Source of the DNA: Shewanella sp. MR-4
Lineage (GTDB): Bacteria; Pseudomonadota; Gammaproteobacteria; Enterobacterales; Shewanellaceae
NCBI RefSeq assembly: GCF_000014685.1
Contig: NC_008321.1
Location: 3,903,001 to 3,967,000, forward strand
DNA: 64,000 nucleotides
Reading direction: 5' to 3'
Each line of letters begins with the position of its first letter. Within the stretch, counting starts at the first letter, position 1. A program made the translations under genes and the position numbers. Positions 18,601 through 27,186 of the stretch are shown here, in pieces. The notes below the pieces were generated by a model. That model was not told the origin of the DNA. It worked only from the letters and a program-made list of their open reading frames with translations, and made no database searches.

Positions 18601-19206
18601 AACGATAGAGCTAAAGGCAATCGCCAGAACCAACCCTTGATTTTGTTTACTGGCCGAAAGCTGCCGTGTACCGAATAAGATACTAAAGATAATCAACACG
18701 ATAGTAACGATAAACGCCGTGCTGATCCCAGATTGAAAAGTACCAGTTAAGAGGTCGAAGCTGGTGCTTATCGCCCTCAGTTGCAGCGCGATATAGGGAA
18801 TAGTGCCAAAAAGCGACACCATGGCAACGCTGGCGGCAATTTTAGGCGAGCGGTCGAAGCGGCAGGCGATAAAGTCGGCAATCGAGGTCAGGTTTTGGCT
18901 TTTGATGATCTGCAATGTGCGCATCAACATAGGCCACGCCAGCACTAGGCAGATTATCGAACCTATGTAGATGGGCGCTAACCAAGCGCCCGTGGTCGCC
19001 GCTTGCCCTACCGTGCCGTAAAACGCCCAAGAAGTACAACACACCCCCAAGGATAAACTGTACACCCAAGGCCGTTTACGCCATTGATCTATCGCCTGAT
19101 TTTGCCCCCATTGGGCGACAATAAACAGCACAGCCAAATAGGCAATCGATATAACGCTGATCCACCAAGTATCAACAGACAACCACGCCAGCAAGATATT
19201 CCCCAA
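15688..19206 (-). CDS. crbS: SLC5 transporter-fused hybrid histidine kinase, CrbS-like
   Basis: 1172 aa with the CrbS/CbrA architecture. A sodium:solute symporter-like (SLC5) domain of about 13 membrane segments (about 1-510) is followed by a STAC-type linker (about 530-600), a PAS domain (about 645-760) and a short coiled coil. HisKA carries His794 in ASHDLMQPF, the HATPase domain has DNGPGIP and GLGLAI, and the C-terminal receiver has Asp1103 (LIIADYHL). The membrane part is thought to couple substrate flux or binding to kinase activity. The start is TTG 19206 with AGGTTGA just upstream; no ATG is near. It is convergent with its probable partner crbR and divergent from the MFS-esterase operon. 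Confidence 0.9.
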   Translation of the reverse strand: MGNILLAWLSVDTWWISVISIAYLAVLFIVAQWGQNQAIDQWRKRPWVYSLSLGVCCTSWAFYGTVGQAATTGAWLAPIYIGSIICLVLAWPMLMRTLQIIKSQNLTSIADFIACRFDRSPKIAASVAMVSLFGTIPYIALQLRAISTSFDLLTGTFQSGISTAFIVTIVLIIFSILFGTRQLSASKQNQGLVLAIAFSSIVKLFALTTVGLFATFYVFDGFSDLLARGQHLPPSSEGNSLYFVLSQILLGAITIYALPQEFHMMMIENHHAKELKAARWMVPLYLLLINAFVLPIALAGQISFPGGSVDADTYVLTLPLFYQQAWLGILVYIGGLAAATAMVIVAAIVLSTMISTEILTPLLLRLPKFSSQQTPQLAGILLNLRRISIAAILLSAFAFERYIDQQNHLASIGLLSFVLLSQFFPAAVGALYWRRATTQGAFWGMLMGSLVWLYTLLLPATFPDALWVTQGLLNIPWLTPTALFGLTGLDNISHGLLYSLLANVGCFVLISLLKEQSVGEVLQADVFVNRKQVALERHLSVEDLASLLHRFINKEEADALQARAKVLGSELQLATRREELVDYTRLKLSGVLGSASTRMVMNAASRSQQMPLEDVVSIVDEANQIFEFNRELLQSGVENIEQGISVVDADMRLVAWNKRYIELLDYPKDYVKAGIPIETLLRFNIERGIIVGDEAHELVEKRLAHMRSGSPHHFQRTMLDGKVLEIRGQAMPGGGFVSTFTDITAHIQAEKALQLANETLEKRVESRTRELAKAKAEAEAANSSKTRFLAAASHDLMQPFNALTLFTEMLKQRVTSTELKDLATHIEASLNVVESLLSDLVEISRLDGGSLKTEQSQFALDDVLSTLVNEFKALSAEQGIDFSYQFSSCLVQSDQRLLRRIIQNFLSNAFHYSPAGALNRQTPVSMNASAALAKPVESAFVPKVLLGVRRLEHSLLIQVWDNGPGIPQDKQQAIFGEFERLEQTREIPGLGLGLAICDRIAKLLGLKIALHSEVGKGTCFSVEVPRVSALKKPSNVVKLRSEEESVSDSFNISVLVIDNDELMLKAISSLLLGWGCHVLTARDKTSAEQQLVQQVLPKLIIADYHLDDDQNGVDLVQSLLTHPVFSSQCPTCIICSADPSESVRQHTSSALFSFVRKPVKATALKRLIKQLS

Positions 19207-19351
19207 TCAACCTGTATACACCTAGCCAAACTACACTAGACAAACAAATTGTTAAACACTTGATAACAGCACGGTGCACTAAGGTAGTACTTATTTATCC
19301 CCCCCCATCGGCTAACCTACGGCCAATATTGACTCGAGGTTTTAAACAACT

Positions 19352-20527
19352 ATGCCGATAAAAATTACCCATAAATATCTCGTAGAAGGCTTGGTTTTTA
19401 CCAGTTACGTCTTATTTGCAATGGCATGGGTTGGCGGCACCGCGAGTATGAATAACATCATGGCCTCGATGCATATCGAGAGTTATGCCTCCGCCAGTTT
19501 ATTGAGCGGCGCTGTCACCTTAGCCAAAATTGTCGGCACCTTTGCTGCGGCCTATCTCACCCTCAAATTTGGGGTGAAGTATGCGTTTTTAGTCGCGGCC
19601 TTATTGATAGTCACGGGCATCATGACACCCTACGCCCCAAACTATGAGTTACTGCTGGTGAGCCGCTTTTTAATGGGGCTGGGCGGCGCCTTTATGATTG
19701 TCTATTTCAACCCGATTGTGATGCACTGGTTTGCCCCTGAAGAGCGCCCAGTGATCAACGGATTAAACGCGGTGGCCTTTAATGTGGGCACGGCTATCGT
19801 GCTTTGGGGTATGCCAAGCATCAACGCCATCAGCGGCGGTTGGCAACAAAGCCTTCTGGTGTTTTCCATTGCCAGTCTGGTACTGGCGCTACTGTGGTTA
19901 TTGGTGAAGTTTGAACAAGCCCCTAGCCATCAAGCCAATACACAACAAGATGCCATCAACTCATACTCCTATCTCGATGGCTTAAAAGACGGCTTTAACT
20001 GGGCCTATGCCCTCACCTACTCGGGATTATTATCCTTTTATATTTGCCTATTCACCTTTTATCCGCAGGCGGGCATCAGCCAGAGTAAGTGGGTGATTGG
20101 TTTTGGGATTGTCGGCACCATAGCGGGGATACTCTATAGCCGTAAACAGCCCCTGCGCCTGCCAATTATTCGCCTCAGCGGCCTGCTTATTTTCTTAACC
20201 GTGTTAGGGCTCTCCTTTGGCTCGGCGCCCTGGCTGCAAACCCTGTGCGCCATCGTCTTAGGCTTTTGCATCTTTTTACCCGTCACCGCTTTAGTCTCGA
20301 TTCCCCACGAGCTACCTAAGATGACCAGCCAAAAAATCACGGTGATTTTTAGCCTGTTTTGGTCCATCAGCTATCTGATTTCGACCTTAGTGCTATGGCT
20401 GTTTGGCAAGCTCGTGGATATCAACCAAGGCAGTTACTTCGCCTCGTTTGTGCTGATCACCCTATTAAGCGCCACAGTGTTTGTTGGCAGCTATTTTCTC
20501 CCCGAAACCGGACAAGCTAAGGAGTAA
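19352..20527 (+). CDS. MFS transporter
   Basis: 391 aa with about 12 hydrophobic segments and the MFS signature region between helices 2 and 3 (LTLKFGVKYAFL), followed by the helix-4/5 motif GLGGAFMIVYFNP. There is no soluble domain. The substrate is unknown; the arrangement resembles cyanate/nitrate-type (CynX/NarK-like) small MFS proteins, but this is weak. The stop codon is 2 bp before the start of the esterase gene, so the two are co-transcribed. It is divergent from the CrbS-like kinase, with the 145-bp intergenic region holding a GGTAGTAC motif (19283-19290) also present before the TonB receptor. Confidence 0.8.
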   Translation: MPIKITHKYLVEGLVFTSYVLFAMAWVGGTASMNNIMASMHIESYASASLLSGAVTLAKIVGTFAAAYLTLKFGVKYAFLVAALLIVTGIMTPYAPNYELLLVSRFLMGLGGAFMIVYFNPIVMHWFAPEERPVINGLNAVAFNVGTAIVLWGMPSINAISGGWQQSLLVFSIASLVLALLWLLVKFEQAPSHQANTQQDAINSYSYLDGLKDGFNWAYALTYSGLLSFYICLFTFYPQAGISQSKWVIGFGIVGTIAGILYSRKQPLRLPIIRLSGLLIFLTVLGLSFGSAPWLQTLCAIVLGFCIFLPVTALVSIPHELPKMTSQKITVIFSLFWSISYLISTLVLWLFGKLVDINQGSYFASFVLITLLSATVFVGSYFLPETGQAKE

Positions 20528-20529
20528 GC

Positions 20530-21519
20530 ATGCAAGTTTCCCCACGCGGTACCGCTTCAGCAAAGCTGACGGATTTTCTTGAGTTAGCGAATCAGAATAT
20601 CGCCCTCGCGAAACAGCAAAATATTCAATACAGCCCGCAGCTGCTGCGGGAAAACTTGAACAAACTCGCGGCCCTGATGAGTGCTAAGCCCGAGGTGAGT
20701 TATATCGCCGATAAGGCATGGCAAGTTAAGGATGCACAGCATGGCGACAGGGAAATTGGCTGCCGTGTTTATAGCCCTGCGCCCAGTAAAGCGCTGCCCG
20801 TGGTATTACATTTTCACGGCGGCGGCCATATGTGCGGCAGTGTGGAGCTATATGACCCTATCTGTCGTCACCTTGCCAGTATCGCTCAATGTGTGGTGAT
20901 CAGTGTTGAGTATCGCCTCGCGCCCGAACATCCCTATCCGGCGGGACTTGATGACTGCGAATACGCCCTGCGCCACTATCAAAGCGTGCTGACTGAGGTG
21001 CAATACCAACAAGGTGTGAGCATCATGGGCGACAGTGCCGGTGGCGCGCTATGCACTAGCCTCAGCCAACGTAGCCTCAGCGACAGCACACTTAACATCG
21101 CCAAACAGATCTTGGTGTATCCCAGCGTAGATTACACTATGACGAGCCCTTCCTATCTGAGTAATGGTGCAGGTTTCTTGCTCGAAACCCCTAGGGTGCA
21201 ATGGTACTTCGAGCAATATTTTCAAGAAGTGGCTAAGGATGCCGAGCGAGTCAAACAAGCTTCCCCCTTACATGGCGAGTTCAACGCCAAACTGCCCAGC
21301 ACCTTGATATTTACCGCGGGCTGCGACCCACTGCGAGATGAAGGCATTGCCTATGCCAACGCCTTAACGGCGGCTGGCGTGCAGGTGCAGCACCATCAAT
21401 TTGAAGACATGATCCACGCCTATATGCTGCTGCAGGATTTGGTTTCGCAAGAATGCCTTGCGACCTACCGCATGATTGCCGCATTTTTAGCAGAGCCCGT
21501 AACCGCAGCTACTCGCTAG
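20530..21519 (+). CDS. HSL-family alpha/beta hydrolase (carboxylesterase)
   Basis: 329 aa, cytoplasmic. It shows the hormone-sensitive-lipase family signatures: oxyanion motif HFHGGGH (about 95-101), YRLAPEHPYPAGLDD, nucleophile Ser169 in GDSAGG, a likely acid in FTAGCDPLRDEG and His in EDMIHAY. Such enzymes cut short acyl esters. Coupling to the MFS gene (2-bp gap) suggests that an ester is imported and then hydrolysed, which would fit a CrbS/CrbR-type acetate-sensing neighbourhood, but the substrate is unknown. A good terminator follows. Confidence 0.85.
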   Translation: MQVSPRGTASAKLTDFLELANQNIALAKQQNIQYSPQLLRENLNKLAALMSAKPEVSYIADKAWQVKDAQHGDREIGCRVYSPAPSKALPVVLHFHGGGHMCGSVELYDPICRHLASIAQCVVISVEYRLAPEHPYPAGLDDCEYALRHYQSVLTEVQYQQGVSIMGDSAGGALCTSLSQRSLSDSTLNIAKQILVYPSVDYTMTSPSYLSNGAGFLLETPRVQWYFEQYFQEVAKDAERVKQASPLHGEFNAKLPSTLIFTAGCDPLRDEGIAYANALTAAGVQVQHHQFEDMIHAYMLLQDLVSQECLATYRMIAAFLAEPVTAATR

Positions 21520-21543
21520 CTCGCCTATTCAAACTCTCCCTCA

Positions 21544-21585
21544 AAGCACCTACACCCAAGATATGCTTGTAGGTGCTTATTTTTT
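21544..21585 (+). terminator. Terminator of the MFS-esterase operon
   Basis: AAGCACCTACA (21544-21554) pairs with TGTAGGTGCTT (21568-21578), followed by ATTTTTTA. Confidence 0.9.
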
Positions 21586-21634
21586 AAGTCGGTTATGATG
21601 AAAGAAGCGATTTAAAATAATGGAGTCACACAAT

Positions 21635-21672
21635 AAAAAACGGGATAGGTATTGTTACCCATCCCGTTTTGT
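21635..21672 (-). terminator. Terminator of the aguA-amidase operon
   Basis: Inverted repeat around ACGGGAT/ATCCCGT (arms about 21637-21650 and 21657-21670). On the minus strand it is followed by a T-run (complement of 21635-21640). Confidence 0.85.
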
Positions 21673-21697
21673 ATTTCTCAGTCTTACGGCGTAAAGC

Positions 21698-23404
21698 TTA
21701 TTGACTCAGCGGCGGTGTACGCGGCGGAACCATACGCTTATTGCCCGTCGACTCGAACGCGCCGGCAAACTTCAGCAGATTGTTATCATCGTAGGCACGG
21801 CCCGCGAAGGTTAATCCCACTGGCATGCCAATATCGGCCATTACGCCCATAGGCACTGTCACAGTCGGCACGCCTAAATGGCGAATCGCAAGGTTACCGT
21901 TTGCTACCCAAACCCCGTTGCTCCAAGCGATATCGGCTGAGGCCGGATTCACATGGGCATCGGCGGGGCCGACATCGGCCACGGTTGGGAACAGCACGGC
22001 ATCAAGCTTAAGTCCGTCCATCCAGTCTTCGAGATCCAGCTTACGGGTCTTCTCTAAACCACGCAGACCATCGGGAATACTGTCGATCTGGTCATAGGAT
22101 TTCAGGCCGCGTTTGGCCATGTTGACATACTCTTCCATGCCAGCAGCTAAATCACCCTCACGGTTTGGCAAGGTGCCGAGGTCATGGGGGAATATCAAAT
22201 GCCCCACCACATCTTCAAGCTTGTTGAGTTTAGGGTCGTTGTTCGCCCGCAGGAACTCATCGAACGCCCAACCCGACAATTCCCATAATTCATCATGGAG
22301 GAATTGTGGCGTGACTATGCCACGGTTAAACACGGTCGGCGCGCCAGGGCGGTCGCCTTCACAGTTAGACACCAGCGGAAAATCGACTTCAATCACTTCC
22401 GCACCTGCAGCTTCTAGGGCTTTACGCGCCGCTTCCCACAAATCGATAACCGATTGGCGAGTATGGATACGTTGTCCCGTTGGTCCACCGATACCTGGGT
22501 TTTCGCTGGTTCCTGCAAGTTCATCTTTGTTGATGTACATGCGTGGTACGCCAAAACGTTTACCCTTAAGGGTGTCGGCGCTGGCGGCAAGCGCCAGATA
22601 GGATTCTGGGCGAACGCTAGAAGCTTTAGGGATTTGAACCCAAGGTTGTAGGCGCCAGAGATCGCCACGGGTAATAGGGTCATCGGCCACAATCACATCC
22701 AGCACTTCGAGCATATCCGCCATAGTGCGGGTATAAGGCACGACCACGTCCATAGTTGGGGTTAATGGCCAGTTGCCGCGCACCGAAATCACGCCGCGAG
22801 ACGGTGTATAGGCACACAAACCGTTGTTGGATGCAGGGCCACGGCCACTCGACCAAGTCTCTTCGGCAAGACCGAACGCCGAGTAGCTTGCCGCGGTTCC
22901 AGTGCCAGCACCGTTGGAAGAACCCGAGGCAAAGGGCGCAGTCAGATAATTCGCATTGTAGGGGCTTTCGGCGCGGCCATAGTGACCACGCTGCATGCCG
23001 CCATTCGCCATGGGTGGCATATTGGTTTTGCCTAAGCAAATAGCACCCGCGGCGCGTAGGCGCTCGACGGCAAAGGCATCGTACTGGGCCACTAAATCTT
23101 TAAATGCTGGGCTGCCAGACGCCGCCGTCAGTCCCTTCACTAAATAGCTGTCCTTAGCGGTGTAAGGAATACCATCGAGTGGGCTTAAGGTTTCGCCGCG
23201 GGCACGGCGCGCATCGGAAGCCTCGGCTTCTTTGAGCGCATCGGGATTGTGCACCACTAACGCATTCAACTTAGTCTCAGTGGCAGGGCCATCGTAAGCC
23301 GCCACTCGAGCCAAATAGGATTTCACCAACTCAACCGCAGTTGTGCGGCCGGATTCGAGTGCGTCACGCAGCTCGGCAATGGAAACTTCAGTTACTTCAA
23401 ACAT
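21698..23404 (-). CDS. Atypical amidase-signature-family hydrolase
   Basis: 568 aa from ATG 23404, chosen because GGAGG lies 7 nt upstream; the longer ATG at 23452 would add a poor leader. The amidase-signature triad can be traced: Lys84 in TAKDSY, a cis-Ser in SGSSNGAG (about 162-163) and nucleophile Ser187 in ETWSSGRGPAS, where typical members have DTGGSIRxPA. The Gly-rich signature is thus diverged although the key residues are kept. The sequence between the two serines is also unusual. It lies directly downstream of agmatine deiminase, so N-carbamoylputrescine is a candidate substrate, but the known enzyme for that step (AguB) is a nitrilase-family protein. Function not certain. Confidence 0.75.
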   Translation of the reverse strand: MFEVTEVSIAELRDALESGRTTAVELVKSYLARVAAYDGPATETKLNALVVHNPDALKEAEASDARRARGETLSPLDGIPYTAKDSYLVKGLTAASGSPAFKDLVAQYDAFAVERLRAAGAICLGKTNMPPMANGGMQRGHYGRAESPYNANYLTAPFASGSSNGAGTGTAASYSAFGLAEETWSSGRGPASNNGLCAYTPSRGVISVRGNWPLTPTMDVVVPYTRTMADMLEVLDVIVADDPITRGDLWRLQPWVQIPKASSVRPESYLALAASADTLKGKRFGVPRMYINKDELAGTSENPGIGGPTGQRIHTRQSVIDLWEAARKALEAAGAEVIEVDFPLVSNCEGDRPGAPTVFNRGIVTPQFLHDELWELSGWAFDEFLRANNDPKLNKLEDVVGHLIFPHDLGTLPNREGDLAAGMEEYVNMAKRGLKSYDQIDSIPDGLRGLEKTRKLDLEDWMDGLKLDAVLFPTVADVGPADAHVNPASADIAWSNGVWVANGNLAIRHLGVPTVTVPMGVMADIGMPVGLTFAGRAYDDNNLLKFAGAFESTGNKRMVPPRTPPLSQ

Positions 23405-23481
23405 CTTACGCCCTCCCGCAGAAAACCAATTGTGGTGCAATAACAGTGACATTAAGCGTCATACTGTTCTCCTTGGTGTAC

Positions 23482-24594
23482 TTACTTGCCAGAAGGGATC
23501 TGCTGGGTAATACAGTGGATATTGCCGCCACCTAATAAAATCTCCCGCGCGGGCACACCCACAATCTTGTGCTCAGGGAAAATGTCCTGCAATTTTTGCG
23601 CAGCGATATCGTCGGTTGCAGGGTCAAGCAGTGGGAATACGATGCGGTCGTTGGTGATTAAAAAGTTCACATAAGAGCCCGCTAAGCGCTCGCCCGCAGT
23701 GCGCGGTACGCCAGTGCCTTCTGTAACGCCTTTTGATTCTTCTTCGGTGCAATACAGAGGACCCGGTTGCGGCAGCAGGTGAATTTTTAACTTGCGACCT
23801 TGGGCATCAACTGTGTTTTGCAACACATCCAGCGCGGCTTTCGAACGTGGATATTGTGGATCGGTTTCATCGTCAGTCCAGTGCAGGATCACTTCACCTG
23901 GGCGGGCGAAACAGCACATGTTGTCGATATGGCCGTCGGTTTCGTCCATATAAACACCCTCTTCCAACCAGATAAACTGCTTAACATTCAAATAGTCACG
24001 CAGTAAAGCTTCGATCTGCTCTTTCGTCAGGTCTGGGTTGCGGTTGGCATTCAGTAAACATTCGGCCGTAGTCATACAGGTGCCTTCACCATCGACATGG
24101 ATAGAGCCACCTTCGAGGATCAACGGTGCACTATAACGGGCAAAACCATGTTGCTTGAGCATTTGTGCGGCAACTTGTTCGTCCTTATCCCATGGGAAAT
24201 ACAGACCACCGTTGTGACCACCCCAAGCATTAAAGCCCCAATCCACGCCACGGCATTCGCCCTCGGCATTGACCACCACAGTAGGTCCAGTGTCGCGAGC
24301 CCAGCAGTCGTTGCTGTCGATTTCGACCAGAGTCACGTGGGAAGGCATCACTTTTTGCGCTTCGGCTAAAAAGGCCTGAGGTACACCCATATAAACGGGA
24401 GTTGCACCACCAATGGCATCGGCCACCTTAGCAAAGGTCGCTTGAGCATAAGCACCTGCAGAGCGCCAGTTATCAGGACGATATGGCCAAATCATCCATA
24501 CGGCTTGCTGCGCCGCCCATTCGGCGGGCATATAAAAACCATCTTGTGATGGCTTAGTCGTTAACTGCGTGGCATCCACATTCGCGTTTGTCAT
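23482..24594 (-). CDS. aguA: Agmatine deiminase
   Basis: 370 aa, the usual AguA length. It hydrolyses agmatine to N-carbamoylputrescine and ammonia in the arginine-decarboxylase route to putrescine. Guanidine-modifying-enzyme motifs are clear: WxIWPYRPDNWR near residue 33, NDCWARDTGP near 93-102, LEGGSIHVDGEGT near 160, DGHIDNMCCFA (catalytic His) and the C-terminal GGGNIHC with nucleophile Cys361. The amidase gene follows after 77 bp on the same strand, presumably in one operon; no aguB (nitrilase family) is visible in the window. Confidence 0.95.
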   Translation of the reverse strand: MTNANVDATQLTTKPSQDGFYMPAEWAAQQAVWMIWPYRPDNWRSAGAYAQATFAKVADAIGGATPVYMGVPQAFLAEAQKVMPSHVTLVEIDSNDCWARDTGPTVVVNAEGECRGVDWGFNAWGGHNGGLYFPWDKDEQVAAQMLKQHGFARYSAPLILEGGSIHVDGEGTCMTTAECLLNANRNPDLTKEQIEALLRDYLNVKQFIWLEEGVYMDETDGHIDNMCCFARPGEVILHWTDDETDPQYPRSKAALDVLQNTVDAQGRKLKIHLLPQPGPLYCTEEESKGVTEGTGVPRTAGERLAGSYVNFLITNDRIVFPLLDPATDDIAAQKLQDIFPEHKIVGVPAREILLGGGNIHCITQQIPSGK

Positions 24595-24980
24595 GAGTTT
24601 TGTCTCCAGTAATGCTCAAATCTATAAGGGTGTACGCCCCGTTTAGGACGACAGAATAGAAATACACCTAACATAATCAAATCAATAAATCGAATAACCG
24701 CATTCGTCACGCGGCGCGTTAGGTCAAAATTGCCACGTCTTCACTAGGTGAGTTTTCACCTCATAAAAATTCTGGCGCCTATCTTATCATTTAAGACGGC
24801 TTTCGCTGAATAGTGCTATGCAGGGCATTGGTGAGAATTTACAGGATAATGCGCTATTTGCTGTCAGTAACCGCCCCCGCCATCCACCCAAGCCAATGCA
24901 AAAAGGCGAACCATAAGGTTCGCCTTTGTTATCAAGCCTACATAACCCAGTCAGGGCCTTCCCCTAATCAACCTTTTTAC
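24595..24980. other. Intergenic region, 386 bp
   Basis: Between two leftward units. It holds the aguA promoter region (near 24600-24720) and the terminator of the PHB depolymerase gene (24898-24930). No gene seen. Confidence 0.5.
24898..24930 (-). terminator. Terminator of the PHB depolymerase gene
   Basis: AAAGGCGAACC (24902-24912) pairs with GGTTCGCCTTT (24917-24927). On the minus strand the stem is followed by TTTTT. Confidence 0.9.
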
Positions 24981-27032
24981 TTAGTTAGGACAGCTACCAA
25001 CCACATAGTAATTGGTAGCAGTATTGGCCAAAGTACTGCTATAGAAGGTGTTATAAAGCCCCATTAATTGACCCGAACCCTTAGCGTAGGCATAACCGCC
25101 ACTGCTGGTCGCGCGGCCCGCCGTGACATGGGCATAGTTGCTCGCCGTGACTTGGGTACATTGATAAGTATCGCCATTGGGCGTGGTATCACAGGCATTG
25201 CCGATTCCATCACCATCGTTGTCCCCCTGATCCGCATTAGCGACATTAGGGCAGTTATCTATGCTGTCACTAATACCATCGTTGTCGCTATCTGTAGGCT
25301 CAGTGGTGCCACCTGTGCTACCAGTACATGCCTGCTGAGGCCCCGCGCAGCTAGTATTGCCATCGGCAACCCACTGACATTGCGAGCTGCCCACCGCGTA
25401 TTCGCGCATGGTAAATTGCCCAGTGCCGAAGGCAAGATAACAGGCGGAATAGCCTACACCCCAAGTGATATGACCAAGATTAATATGGGTGTTGTAATCC
25501 CCCGTCACGCCCGCATCGATAGTAAAGTTAATGCTGTCTTGGCTGGAGAGTTGCGTGCTATCCATCGCAATCACGGTCGCAAGATTCGCACCGCCCGGTA
25601 AATTACAGCCTTGAGCGCTATATTGAGTGCCATTAATGCTCGCGCTGACTTGCTGACCAGAACTAAAACCAACGGTCACCGAGGCTAAATTTTGGTTTGC
25701 ATCAACAACCGAGCCCGTCACCGATGCGCATTGTCCTGAAACACTCACCTGAATATTACTCAGTGCTGGCGCAGCATTCGCAGGCTCAGGCCCAACACGT
25801 ACGGTTAACTCCACTGGCGCGCTAAGCGCAGACACATCATCACTTGCTTGTACCACCAGCTTGTACAGACCATCACTTAAGCTCTGGCTAGATAGCTGAA
25901 AACTGCCGTCGCTACCAAGGCTTGTGGTACTCACATTGCCGATCAGGCTTTGGCCCGCACCGTCGAGCAAATAAATGCCCATAGTTACCTGCGCGACATA
26001 CCCATCGCTATCATTAGCCATGCCAGAAACAGTCAGCACGCCCGCGTTATCTGCACCTGTGACATTGGCAAGGGTAGGCAAGGCATTACGGTTTACCCTT
26101 TGGTTATTGTCGGCAAAAAATTTTCCTAAATAGGTGGCAAAGTTAATGCTGTCGTCGGCCACATAATCCCCCGATGCACCCGCCCCACCAGACCATGAAT
26201 GGTCTAAGCCATCGAACCACAACATTGCCACCCGTTTGTTGCTCCACAGGGTTTCAGATGCCGTATGTCCAGCGCCCTCAGATAACGCATTGGTTCCGCT
26301 TAACTTAGTCACGCCATAAACCGTGGCAAAACCATCGGCATTCTGCTGGTTATAGCAAGTGTTGACCGTAGTGTCGGCCTTACCATGGCCAATCACGGCT
26401 AACTGAGTCCCCAAATAACTCTTATAGCTACCCGCGTAGGATTCACAGCGTGATTTAAAAGTAGATGTCGATACGGTTTCACAGGTAGAGATCGCCCCAT
26501 TCGAACTCGTCCCTATGCTTGGCCCCGCGCTTGAGGCCACCCCTGCAAACACATCGGGTGCCACGCAAGCTGTTTGCATTGCCATCGCCGCGCCCGAGGA
26601 GAGTCCTGCAATATACACCTGAGTCGGGTCGATATGACGGTTTACATCACCCGACAGGGCATTGGCCAAGTTAATCAGATTTTTATAATCCCCCGATGTA
26701 CGATTAATGCTGCCCTGCCAATAGGACCAACAGCTGTAGCCCGCCTTATTCATCGCATCGGGTACGGCAATGACCATGCCGTGAGCCTCTGCAGCCTGTT
26801 CAAGGTTGGCAGTGAGATAGTTGTTGATGGGTTGCACGCAGCCATGCAGCACTAACATCAATGCCTTACCGTCGCCCACCTTAGCGTCAGTATCTGGAGT
26901 GTAGATATGTACTTTGTTAAAACCACCAATGGCTACATTCTGTTGCCAACTTCCGGCGTACGTCAGAGATGAAAAAAGCCCAATTACAAGGAGTAGAAAT
27001 TGGGCGACGAGACACGATTTATTCCATTTCAT
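24981..27032 (-). CDS. Extracellular multidomain poly(3-hydroxybutyrate) depolymerase-family esterase
   Basis: 683 aa from ATG 27032 (AAGGTG 6 nt upstream; a GTG 9 nt earlier would overlap that site). Order: signal peptide (to about 26, TYAGS), catalytic alpha/beta hydrolase with LVLHGC (about 62) and nucleophile Ser145 in GLSSGAA, and likely His in LDHSW. Then come Ig-like segments (about 320-510) and a Cys-containing segment (about 515-580). Thrombospondin-3-type calcium repeats follow (DSDNDGISD, DNDGDGIGN, about 585-625), and a C-terminal Tyr/Ala-rich region. The adhesive tail suggests binding to an insoluble substrate. bdhA and scoAB lie next to it, the pathway for the monomer, which strengthens the PHB assignment over other esterases of this family. 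Confidence 0.85.
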   Translation of the reverse strand: MKWNKSCLVAQFLLLVIGLFSSLTYAGSWQQNVAIGGFNKVHIYTPDTDAKVGDGKALMLVLHGCVQPINNYLTANLEQAAEAHGMVIAVPDAMNKAGYSCWSYWQGSINRTSGDYKNLINLANALSGDVNRHIDPTQVYIAGLSSGAAMAMQTACVAPDVFAGVASSAGPSIGTSSNGAISTCETVSTSTFKSRCESYAGSYKSYLGTQLAVIGHGKADTTVNTCYNQQNADGFATVYGVTKLSGTNALSEGAGHTASETLWSNKRVAMLWFDGLDHSWSGGAGASGDYVADDSINFATYLGKFFADNNQRVNRNALPTLANVTGADNAGVLTVSGMANDSDGYVAQVTMGIYLLDGAGQSLIGNVSTTSLGSDGSFQLSSQSLSDGLYKLVVQASDDVSALSAPVELTVRVGPEPANAAPALSNIQVSVSGQCASVTGSVVDANQNLASVTVGFSSGQQVSASINGTQYSAQGCNLPGGANLATVIAMDSTQLSSQDSINFTIDAGVTGDYNTHINLGHITWGVGYSACYLAFGTGQFTMREYAVGSSQCQWVADGNTSCAGPQQACTGSTGGTTEPTDSDNDGISDSIDNCPNVANADQGDNDGDGIGNACDTTPNGDTYQCTQVTASNYAHVTAGRATSSGGYAYAKGSGQLMGLYNTFYSSTLANTATNYYVVGSCPN

Positions 27033-27186
27033 TGTTATCACCTTTAAGGTTATTTTTGTTTGAAAATAGACATCAAACTAAACCTAGGTGAATCGCCTTT
27101 AAACGGATATGGGTCTTTAGAAGTAGATGCTAAAGTAATACTAACCTGTTGAGCTAAAAACGATTAGACCGACCTTGGATACTAAC

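Noticed and set aside
19299..19306. Run of eight C bases in the crbS/MFS intergenic region, possible phase variation
   Set aside because: It is outside coding sequence, and nothing ties its length to the promoter; such runs can also be chance or sequencing artefacts.
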